DNA of 6,295 nucleotides from Porticoccaceae bacterium (GTDB lineage: Bacteria; Pseudomonadota; Gammaproteobacteria; Pseudomonadales; Porticoccaceae): positions 1-6,295 of the forward strand of contig JALRJD010000140.1 in the NCBI GenBank assembly GCA_023255165.1, in the 5' to 3' direction. How positions within the stretch are numbered: the stretch's first letter is position 1; every line of letters begins with the position of its first letter. A program made the translations under genes and the position numbers. Below are positions 1 to 5,979 of the stretch, piece after piece. Below the pieces are notes generated by a model. It saw only the letters and a program-made list of their open reading frames with translations, did no database searches and was not told the origin of the DNA.

Positions 1-1359
1 GTGATCAGTCACTGAGTAGTTATTAAACACCGGCGCGTTGCCACGCTCTGTAATCGCATCACCCACCTTCAAGGCCAGGCCAAACTCAATTTCCTCACCC
101 ATGCTGTAGATACCAATATCATCTGGCACAACATCGTTAAAGAACAGACCACCAATGGTCAACAGCGGCAAATCGGTAACGATGTTGGCGTTGTTGATAC
201 CATCCAAATCGGCACTGTTCATGTTTTTCGCTTCGCGCGTACCGGTAATAGATTTGAATTCAACATCACCAAACGCACCCATATCCTCAACCTTGTACGA
301 GACGGTCAATGAGTGGGCGTCAACCTCGTTAGTGGAACGTGAACTCATATCTGAAGAGCCCATGCCAGGCTTTGAGTTAGCCGAGGCAAGCTCGTCATTG
401 GTCCAGGCAATAAAGTCGTTAGCCCAACCCTTGAAGGTCTCTACCTGAGGCAGAGCCGGCAAAAAGGCTGCATATGAAGCCAGCAGTGCTACAGTTTGTG
501 CGCGTTCAGCACTGTCGACGGCGACCGCTGAGGGGAAACCCGCAGCACCGACAACGCCGGGAGCCCTGGGGTTGAAACCCACCACATCCATCATCTGCGA
601 ATGCTCATCGAGCTCATCGTGGGAATAGCTATAGTCGATAGCCAGATTGTCAGTTGGCGTAAAACGCAGTGAAACACGTTGGCCTGAACGGTCAAGGTTT
701 TCAAAACCAGCAAGGCTTGTATTGCTGTTGTCGTAGAGGTCATCGCGCTTGCGCGTGTAACCGGAAACAGACATACCCAGGTTATCACTGAGAGGCACAT
801 CGAAGCGCACATTGGCCGCTTCATAGCCGTAATCACCGACAGACAGCTTTACTTTAGCGCCCAATTCTTCGCCAGGCTTCTTGGTGATAAAGTTAATCGC
901 ACCACCGATAGAGTTGCGGCCATAAAGCGTACCCTGGGGGCCTTTGAGAACCTCAATGCGCTCCAGGTCCATGGCATCGACGCCATTGCCGGTTGCTTTA
1001 CCCAGGTAGACGCCGTCTACGTAAATTGCGTTAGCCGGATCAGAGGAAACACTGTTGGGGTTACCTGCACCAATGCCACGCAGATAAAAGCTGACGTTAC
1101 CTCGCGACGAGGTTCCTTCGTAACCCTGGATGCCGGGAATGGCATCAAAAAGGCTTTTAATATCGACAATGCCCTGGTTTTCGATAGCAGATTCGGTGAG
1201 CGCTTCAATAGCAATCGGCGCGTCCTGAAGATTTTGCTCGCGCTTTTCCGCGGTTACAACAACCTCTTCGAGCATGCCCGCTGCAAGAGTTGAATTTGCC
1301 GCCACTATGGCTACAGCGATAGCCGTTCTATAGATCGCGGTTTGCATACCTTTTTTCAT
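1..1359 (-). CDS. TonB-dependent outer-membrane receptor, N-terminal 453 residues (3' end beyond window)
   Basis: Outer-membrane active transporter, energised by TonB/ExbBD, for a substrate that cannot be named from sequence. The frame is open from an ATG at 1359-1357 to base 1. The start is supported by a GAGGGGG ribosome site at 1371-1365, five bases upstream, and by the signal peptide it exposes: MKK, a hydrophobic stretch at about residues 8-24, and a cleavage site near ALAA-like 'STLAA' (residue 27). A TonB-box-like EEVVVTAEKR follows at residues 31-40. The plug domain (about 45-165) carries the typical signatures AIYVDGVYLG (111-120), LERIEVLKGPQGTLYGRNS (132-150) and GGAINFITKKP (152-162). 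Amphipathic beta-barrel strands begin at about residue 165. Family members are usually 700-1000 residues, so about half is missing here because of the window edge, not a lesion. It lies 37 bases after the SnoaL-like gene on the same strand, suggesting co-transcription. The VVVTAEKREQNLQDAPIAI-type N-terminus is common in sphingomonad and marine gammaproteobacterial receptors for hydrophobic or plant/steroid-type compounds; that link is inference. Confidence 0.95.
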   Translation of the reverse strand, partial: MKKGMQTAIYRTAIAVAIVAANSTLAAGMLEEVVVTAEKREQNLQDAPIAIEALTESAIENQGIVDIKSLFDAIPGIQGYEGTSSRGNVSFYLRGIGAGNPNSVSSDPANAIYVDGVYLGKATGNGVDAMDLERIEVLKGPQGTLYGRNSIGGAINFITKKPGEELGAKVKLSVGDYGYEAANVRFDVPLSDNLGMSVSGYTRKRDDLYDNSNTSLAGFENLDRSGQRVSLRFTPTDNLAIDYSYSHDELDEHSQMMDVVGFNPRAPGVVGAAGFPSAVAVDSAERAQTVALLASYAAFLPALPQVETFKGWANDFIAWTNDELASANSKPGMGSSDMSSRSTNEVDAHSLTVSYKVEDMGAFGDVEFKSITGTREAKNMNSADLDGINNANIVTDLPLLTIGGLFFNDVVPDDIGIYSMGEEIEFGLALKVGDAITERGNAPVFNNYSVTDH

Positions 1360-1396
1360 AATTACCCCCTCGGTTTTATGGACTGTCTAATTGACA

Positions 1397-1876
1397 TCAT
1401 TTATTCACAATTGAAAATTGTTGGTTATTGTTATGATGTGGTTTCTCAAAATCATTTAAATGAAACGATAAATCTCCGAAGTATTCTGGAGCAATCGTGC
1501 GTTTACTAAAGCGCCACACTTCTCTTTCCTTAACAAACCTGTCGTAATACCGCCCCGTCATAATGGTTTGCAGCGGAAAATCCTCTAATGCCTGTGTCAC
1601 AGTAAAAAGCGACTGAGCTGATGCCTTATTGCCATCTAACTCAATCACTAAATTATTAATGTAGTGCGTGGTGCATGGCGTTCCCGTGTGCGGATAAATT
1701 TTCACCCTCAAACGGTTTGCAGCAAGCACCTGCGCACTGCCCTCAAGTTCTTCAGCTGACGGCAGAAACAGTAATCTCGCCTTGCTCATCAATGCTGCAA
1801 CAGCTTCAAAATCACCCGCATCAACGCGTTCCGCGTAGCCGTAAACCAATTGTTGAATTCGTTGATAGTCACTCAC
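1397..1876 (-). CDS. SnoaL-like / NTF2-fold domain protein (159 aa)
   Basis: Small cytoplasmic protein of the SnoaL-like group (SnoaL_4 type) in the NTF2 superfamily, which includes polyketide cyclases, scytalone dehydratase, ketosteroid isomerase and limonene epoxide hydrolase. Visible family features are the opening helix IQQLVYGYAERVDAGDFE (7-24) with Tyr14 and Asp19, a central THYINNLVIEL strand (70-80) with His71, and the closing GRYYDRFV...WRFSKRTI strands (108-128). There is no signal peptide. The start is a GTG at 1876-1874, backed by AAGAG about seven bases upstream; no in-frame ATG fits the family N-terminus better. The last 14 residues (HHNNNQQ-rich) are a low-complexity polar tail beyond the usual fold, encoded by AT-rich DNA. 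The gene sits between the AraC regulator (153-bp gap) and the receptor (37-bp gap), all in the same direction. It could isomerise, hydrate or dehydrate a catabolic intermediate, or simply bind one. The fold call is firm; the reaction is not known. Confidence 0.85.
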   Translation of the reverse strand: MSDYQRIQQLVYGYAERVDAGDFEAVAALMSKARLLFLPSAEELEGSAQVLAANRLRVKIYPHTGTPCTTHYINNLVIELDGNKASAQSLFTVTQALEDFPLQTIMTGRYYDRFVKEREVWRFSKRTIAPEYFGDLSFHLNDFEKPHHNNNQQFSIVNK

Positions 1877-1892
1877 GGAACTGCTCTTAATT

Positions 1893-1916
1893 TTTATTTT
1901 TATTGTTATTGTTATT
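1893..1916. repeat. AT-rich hexanucleotide repeat upstream of the SnoaL-like gene
   Basis: Four head-to-tail hexamers of the form (T/G)TTATT on the plus strand: two TTTATT then two GTTATT. A degenerate fifth copy, GCTATG, follows at 1917-1922. The array lies 17 bases upstream of the GTG start of the minus-strand SnoaL-like gene, so it would fall in its 5' untranslated region or promoter. Slippage would change spacing in steps of six without affecting a reading frame. It may be only an AT-rich leader. Confidence 0.6.
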
Positions 1917-1952
1917 GCTATGACGATAAGTTACCGAGCTGGCGGCAGATTC

Positions 1953-1970
1953 GACAGTACAAAATCTGTC
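1953..1970. promoter_or_regulatory. Inverted repeat GACAG-N8-CTGTC, possible operator
   Basis: Perfect 5-bp arms separated by 8 bp, in the gap upstream of the SnoaL-like gene. On the minus strand a consensus-like TTGACA (-35) is read at 1972-1967, overlapping one arm. No convincing -10 element lies at the usual distance: 17 bases on, the hexamer is TCTGCC. A dyad over a -35 fits a repressor or an activator-dependent promoter for the SnoaL-receptor pair. The protein that would bind is unknown, since AraC proteins usually prefer direct repeats. Short arms make chance occurrence possible. Confidence 0.3.
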
Positions 1971-1986
1971 AACTTAATAAACCAAA

Positions 1987-1997
1987 CGCGTCACGCG
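1987..1997 (-). terminator. Weak GC-rich hairpin downstream of the AraC gene
   Basis: The 11-bp palindrome CGCGTCACGCG lies 33 bases past the AraC stop. On the minus strand it is followed by TTTGGTTTATT, a broken T-rich run. The stem is only 4-5 bp with a minimal loop, so at best it is a poor rho-independent terminator separating the regulator from the SnoaL-receptor pair. Confidence 0.2.
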
Positions 1998-2029
1998 CAA
2001 ACACCGGTGCAGACAATTTAGACCGCATT

Positions 2030-3118
2030 CTATGCCACGTCAGTGGTCTTGATTTTTAAAATATTGTGCCGGTAGGCCTTCGGCGTATGCCCGGTCCAGT
2101 GCCGAAAAGAGCGCACAAATGAGCTCGGTTCGGTAAAGCCCAGCTCGTCGGCGATATCATTTATTTTGCGACTGGCATCTCCCAGACAATCAATCGCCAA
2201 TTTGCAGCGCACCTCGTCTTTTATTAGCTGGTATGAAATTTTTTCCTTGAGCAGACGCCGACGCAGACTTGACTCCGACATATGCAGGCGGTGAGCAATT
2301 TCAGAAAAGGAAGGCACGCCAGTTTTAAAGTCGAAGCCAATAAGCTGTTTAATCGCCTCTGCCGCTGAACCGGGCTGGCGCTCGATCATACTTAGCTGAA
2401 AAACGGTGGCATCGAGAAACGGCTGCAGAGAGGCGGTATTTTGCACAACGCGAAGCTCGAGCGTGTCGCGGGGGAAAATAATGCGATTCGCCTCGGCGGA
2501 AAAAACGATCGGACAACCAAGCATATCTTCCATATTGTTGGCGTAGGATGAACCGATACTGGGCCGCGCAACCTCCACGCGGGTAGCCTGGATCGCATGA
2601 CCAGTCAGCCATCCACAAAATGCATGCCAAACCAGCAGCCCGGAGGCCATGGTAACCGTGTCGAAGGTACCGGCTAATTTCCATGAGGACGGGACAAACA
2701 AAGCGGAGACATTTTGAGTGTCGAAACTGTAGTGCAAGCTGGCTTGATCGCCGTCAACTTCAAGACTTAACTGTCGTCCGGTCAGGGGCCGCATCATCTG
2801 TTCAAAGCGCTGCGCCCGCGCCAGAGCCTCGCCGAGAGTGGAACAACCCATTATCGCGTAACACATCATCTCAAATGAATCTGTGCCCAAGCCGCCGCCC
2901 CAGGGAATGTAGGGATTGGTTTTTTGCATTGCCTTTACCAGCTCACGGTAAAGCGCTGAATATTTAATACTTGAGAGGGGCGCGTTGTCGCTAAGCAGCG
3001 ACAAACTGGCAACGTCTACATCTGCCGCAGCTGCAATGGCATCAATATCCAGACCAATGTTTTCGATATAGTCTATCAGCCGATGAAACGTGCTCGCAGC
3101 AACATTAATATCAACCAT
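2030..3118 (-). CDS. AraC-family transcriptional regulator with arabinose-binding-like N-terminal domain (362 aa)
   Basis: Ligand-responsive DNA-binding regulator of about the usual length for the subgroup with an 'arabinose-binding domain of AraC' (PF12625-type) N-terminus, also seen in OruR/ArgR-like regulators. The sensor half (about 15-215) includes the typical block around FEMMCYAIMGCSTLGEALARA (82-102) and MMRP (108-111). The C-terminal AraC/XylS module has two helix-turn-helix units: about 269-292 (SFSEIAHRLHMSESSLRRRL) and about 318-342, ending in the diagnostic INDIADELGFTEPSSFVRSF. After it comes the family's closing WTGHTPKAYR (341-350). The ATG at 3118-3116 is preceded by AGAGG six bases upstream, a strong ribosome site. 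It is transcribed away from the membrane protein/ene-reductase pair and towards the SnoaL and receptor genes, so it could control either or both; this is inferred from position. The inducer is unknown and is probably the substrate or an intermediate of the neighbouring enzymes. Confidence 0.95.
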   Translation of the reverse strand: MVDINVAASTFHRLIDYIENIGLDIDAIAAAADVDVASLSLLSDNAPLSSIKYSALYRELVKAMQKTNPYIPWGGGLGTDSFEMMCYAIMGCSTLGEALARAQRFEQMMRPLTGRQLSLEVDGDQASLHYSFDTQNVSALFVPSSWKLAGTFDTVTMASGLLVWHAFCGWLTGHAIQATRVEVARPSIGSSYANNMEDMLGCPIVFSAEANRIIFPRDTLELRVVQNTASLQPFLDATVFQLSMIERQPGSAAEAIKQLIGFDFKTGVPSFSEIAHRLHMSESSLRRRLLKEKISYQLIKDEVRCKLAIDCLGDASRKINDIADELGFTEPSSFVRSFRHWTGHTPKAYRHNILKIKTTDVA

Positions 3119-3237
3119 GACTCACCTCTCTTGTTATTTTTATGTCGAGAGAATTTGTCAATAAAAACGAATTTTTGTGCTCTATCCAAAGCCACAGAGA
3201 TCGGTATATTGACCCTTTTGACAGAGCTAATAGTGCC
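3119..3237. promoter_or_regulatory. Divergent intergenic regulatory region between the AraC gene and the membrane-protein/ene-reductase operon
   Basis: AT-rich 119-bp gap between two divergent genes. A good -10-like TATATT is seen at 3205-3210, with no recognisable -35 at 16-18 bp upstream; this is what activator-dependent AraC-type promoters often look like. Upstream of it, GAATTTGT (3151-3158) and GAATTTTTGT (3169-3178) form an imperfect direct repeat with 18-bp spacing, and TTTTTAT/ATAAAAA (3137-3143, 3161-3167) form an inverted pair. Two TTGAC copies (3209-3213, 3218-3222) lie nine bases apart just before the plus-strand start. All are candidates only; promoter direction and regulator are inferred. 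Confidence 0.4.
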
Positions 3238-3762
3238 ATGATCGACTCCAGCTACCAACCCTATTTGCGCCGCGAAGTTACTACAAATGGATTAACAAAC
3301 GCATTTTTCAACGGCGTCATCTGTTGGTACCTGATCAAAGACAAAGCCGATTTAACCTGGTGGGGCGAGCATAGCTTTGCCGGCGATATACTGGCCACGG
3401 CGCTTATTTTGCCCTGGATTGTAGCGATGATTGTGATCCCCCTTCAGCGCCGTAAAGTGCGCCAGGGCAAAATTCAGCCCTGGCACTGCGACAGCAATGC
3501 TTCGCAAATTCTTCGCTTACTCAGTCGCTTCCCACAGTCCCTATGGTTAAACGGCGTTTACTTTGGATTGCTCGGCATGTTGATCGTTGCACCCCTAACC
3601 CTGCTGCTGTTATGGATCGTCGGTGCCGGTCTTTTTACACCTATGGAATATGCTATTTTTAAAGGCCTCTGGGCCGGCTGCCTGGCTGCAATTACGGTAT
3701 TGCCTATGCTGTTTGTCGGGTTGCGCGCTGATTTGGCGTCGGCACAAGAGAGCCAGGCATGA
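3238..3762 (+). CDS. Four-helix membrane protein of unknown function, coupled to the ene-reductase
   Basis: I do not recognise the family. From the ATG at 3238 the protein has 174 residues. There are four likely membrane segments: about 17-33 (LTNAFFNGVICWYLI), 48-68 (AGDILATALILPWIV region), 104-130 (LLGMLIVAPLTLLLLWIVG region) and 138-161 (LWAGCLAAITVLPMLFVGL). A basic loop RRKVRQGK lies at 71-78, which would favour a cytoplasmic position. There is no signal peptide and no pattern of paired histidines or CxxC that would mark haem or metal binding. An in-frame ATG at 3142 would add 32 charged residues, but it has no ribosome site and covers the probable promoter, so 3238 is preferred, although its own AGAG (3223-3226, 11 bases away) is weak. 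The stop overlaps the next start as ATGA, implying translational coupling to the flavoenzyme. Possible roles are membrane tethering, substrate passage or electron delivery; none is shown by the sequence. Confidence 0.8.
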   Translation: MIDSSYQPYLRREVTTNGLTNAFFNGVICWYLIKDKADLTWWGEHSFAGDILATALILPWIVAMIVIPLQRRKVRQGKIQPWHCDSNASQILRLLSRFPQSLWLNGVYFGLLGMLIVAPLTLLLLWIVGAGLFTPMEYAIFKGLWAGCLAAITVLPMLFVGLRADLASAQESQA

Positions 3763-5915
3763 ATCATGACATTTTAAATAGCCCCGCCAGCATTGGCACA
3801 ATGCGGCTAAAAAACCGTTTTGTGCTGGCCGCCATGGGCTCTAATTATGCCAGCCCTGATGGTCATTGCAGTGAGCAGCTAATCGCCTATTACGAGGCAC
3901 GCGCGAGGGGCGGTGCCGGGCTGTTAATTTTGGAAACCACATCGGTAAGCTGGCCAGCAGGCTGCTCCATGCCCAATATGGTGGGGTTCTCAGATGACTG
4001 CTTTTTGCCCGGACTGAAGGAACTGACCTCCAGAGTCCATCATTACGATTGCAAAATTGCCGCTCAACTCAACCATAGCGGCAAGGTATCCCAAGAGGAT
4101 ACCGTTGCAGGGCGTCCTGTATTGGTGCCGTCCATCCCGGGAAAAAGTCGCAATGACATGATGCCACTGCTGACCCGCGAAGAGCTCGGCAACTTTATTA
4201 AAATGGGTGGCCCAGACGGCAAAGGCCCGCGCTACCATGTAATGGACCAGGACGATATTGACAACCTGGTGAATGACTTTGTCAGTGCCGCTAAACGCGC
4301 GGTTACTGCCGGCTTTGATGGCATTGAAATACACGGTGGTCACGGTTATGTGATCTCAAGCTTCCTGTCACCGGCAACCAACCAGCGCGTCGACCATTAC
4401 GGCGGCACACTGGAAAACCGCGCGCGCTTAATGGTGGATATTGTTGGCGCTGTGCGCGCCGCTGTGGGTCCCGACTTCCCGATTATTATTCGCCTCGATG
4501 CCAAGGAATATCGCGTCGAAAATGGCATTACCCCGGATGACTTTATTGCTGCCGCAAAACTTGCCCAAAAAGCTGGTGTCGATGCTATTGATGTCAGTGC
4601 CTACAGCGATACGCAGAAAGGTATTGCCTTCACTGAAGCGCCATTGGTTCATCAACCTTCCGCCTATGTACCCTTTAGCGAGCGAGTGAAACGCGAGCTG
4701 GATATACCAGTAATCGCTGTTGGCCGCATTGAACTGGACAGTGCCGCCAAGGATATCGCTAACCATAAATATGATTTCCTCGGTCTCGGTCGCAAACTGA
4801 TTGCCGACCCAGAATTACCCAACAAAAGCGCTGCCGGTATGGCCGAGAGCATTAGACCCTGCATCTATTGTTATATCTGTGTCAGCCAGATTTTTATCAA
4901 TAAACCCATGCTCTGCGCAGTCAATACCGATGTCGGCCGTGAATATAAAGGTGATCTGATCGCCAGCAGCACCGATACAGGCCGGCACTTCGCTGTGGTC
5001 GGCGGTGGCCCAGGAGGCATGGAGGCGGCGCGCCTGCTGGCCACAGCTGGACATCAGGTGACGCTGTTTGAAAAAGAGCCGCAATTAGGCGGCACAGCGC
5101 GTATTGCCGCCCTCGCCTACGAGCCAAATAGCGGCTTAATCGATTATTTGGCCGCAGAACTGCGGCGCTTAAAAGTCGATGTGCAACTCAATAGTCCAGT
5201 CAATCCAGCTGCCCTGACAGCGCTCAACCCTGATCATGTGATTGTTGCCACTGGTGCCAAGCGCGAAGCTCCTGAAATCCCGGGCAAGCATCTCAAGCAT
5301 GTGTTTGACGGCGAAGAGATGCGCGGCCTCTTGCTGGGAGGCGACGATCGCGGACTGAAAAAACTCAACCCCATTAAACGCGCATTGGTAAGCTTTTCTC
5401 AGGCGCTGGGCTTGACCCGTAATATTGGCTGGGTGCGGGCGCTAAGCCACCTGTGGATGCCACTGCAGAAAGATATCGTGATTGTCGGCGGCGGCTTGGT
5501 GGGCATTGAAATCGCCGAATTTTTAATTGAGCGACGCCGGCGTGTCACAGTATTGGAACCCAGCGCCACGCTGTCACCCGAGTTGAGCATTGTGCGCCGG
5601 GCGCGGGTGATTCATCTGCTGCGCGAGCACGGCTGCAATATGTTGACTAAAGCCACTGTCAGTCATATTGATCAGGCTGGGGTGCACTATCGATACAAGC
5701 ACGAACAGGATCACGACGAAAAAATGCACTGTATCAAGGCTGATCAGGTGATTATTGCTCAGGGTGCAGACGCAGATACGCAGGTTGGCGAACGCCTGAA
5801 AGAGGCAGGGTATTCGGTGACAACGATCGGCGACTGCCGCTCAATTGGCTATCTCGATGGCGCGATCCACGATGCGCGCACCGCGGTAAGCGCCCTGTTA
5901 CAGGCACGGTCATAA
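3759..5915 (+). CDS. FMN/FAD/[4Fe-4S] ene-reductase of the 2,4-dienoyl-CoA reductase / BaiCD / TMADH superfamily (718 aa)
   Basis: Cytoplasmic NAD(P)H-dependent flavoenzyme expected to reduce a C=C bond conjugated to a carbonyl. Residues about 5-360 form an Old Yellow Enzyme TIM barrel binding FMN: LKNRFVLAAM (17-26), QLNHSGK (103-109), the catalytic-region block EIHGGHGYVISSFLSPATNQR (190-210) with His192, His195 and Tyr197, the following DHYGG...NRARL, and the phosphate site GLGRKLIADPEL (342-353). A four-cysteine cluster (Cys368, 371, 374, 386) fits one 4Fe-4S centre. Two Rossmann halves follow: FAD-type GGGPGG (415-420) with Glu438, and NAD(P)-type GGGLVG (577-582) with Glu600, an acidic residue suggesting NADH over NADPH. 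ATGD-like VATGA (496-500) and GD (691-692) are also present. Compared with E. coli FadH it is about 45 residues longer, mainly from an insert at about 521-570. The start at 3759 overlaps the upstream stop and has AAGAGAG six bases before it. The substrate is unknown; dienoyl-CoA, enoates, enones and steroid dienones are all possible in this superfamily. Confidence 0.93.
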   Translation: MNHDILNSPASIGTMRLKNRFVLAAMGSNYASPDGHCSEQLIAYYEARARGGAGLLILETTSVSWPAGCSMPNMVGFSDDCFLPGLKELTSRVHHYDCKIAAQLNHSGKVSQEDTVAGRPVLVPSIPGKSRNDMMPLLTREELGNFIKMGGPDGKGPRYHVMDQDDIDNLVNDFVSAAKRAVTAGFDGIEIHGGHGYVISSFLSPATNQRVDHYGGTLENRARLMVDIVGAVRAAVGPDFPIIIRLDAKEYRVENGITPDDFIAAAKLAQKAGVDAIDVSAYSDTQKGIAFTEAPLVHQPSAYVPFSERVKRELDIPVIAVGRIELDSAAKDIANHKYDFLGLGRKLIADPELPNKSAAGMAESIRPCIYCYICVSQIFINKPMLCAVNTDVGREYKGDLIASSTDTGRHFAVVGGGPGGMEAARLLATAGHQVTLFEKEPQLGGTARIAALAYEPNSGLIDYLAAELRRLKVDVQLNSPVNPAALTALNPDHVIVATGAKREAPEIPGKHLKHVFDGEEMRGLLLGGDDRGLKKLNPIKRALVSFSQALGLTRNIGWVRALSHLWMPLQKDIVIVGGGLVGIEIAEFLIERRRRVTVLEPSATLSPELSIVRRARVIHLLREHGCNMLTKATVSHIDQAGVHYRYKHEQDHDEKMHCIKADQVIIAQGADADTQVGERLKEAGYSVTTIGDCRSIGYLDGAIHDARTAVSALLQARS

Positions 5916-5933
5916 CTATTGCTAAGCTCCCTA

Positions 5934-5969
5934 CCAACACCAAAACCAACAGCAACAGCAACAGCAACA
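5934..5969. repeat. Hexanucleotide repeat, CAACAG type, between convergent genes
   Basis: Six consecutive 6-bp units of the form (C/G)CAA(C/A)A. The right part contains four perfect CAACAG copies at 5947-5970; the left two units are degenerate (CCAACA, CCAAAA). The array fills most of the 64-bp gap between the ene-reductase stop and the stop of the convergent SDR gene, so it would be in both 3' untranslated regions. It could have expanded by replication slippage. It is far too short-period for a CRISPR array and has no spacers. Confidence 0.8.
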
Positions 5970-5979
5970 GCGCCGGAGA

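Noticed and set aside
155..448. Plus-strand open frame of 97 codons
   Set aside because: It lies antisense inside the well-supported TonB receptor frame and has no recognisable protein features.
1877..2029. Riboswitch or small RNA in the gap after the AraC gene
   Set aside because: Only short dyads are visible; no known riboswitch core or long stable stem was found.
1850..2059. Plus-strand small open frame with a Tyr/Cys/Phe-rich run
   Set aside because: The odd composition comes from the hexamer repeat, and there is no ribosome site or family match.
3142..3237. N-terminal extension of the membrane protein from the ATG at 3142
   Set aside because: It has no ribosome site, adds a charged low-similarity-looking segment and covers the likely promoter (TATATT at 3205).
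3759..5915. Naming the flavoenzyme fadH (2,4-dienoyl-CoA reductase)
   Set aside because: Domain order matches, but the cysteine spacing, the HxxHGY active-site block and the extra insert differ, and no beta-oxidation genes are nearby; a substrate-specific name is not supported.
5934..5970. CRISPR-like array
   Set aside because: Contiguous 6-bp units with no spacers and no cas genes.
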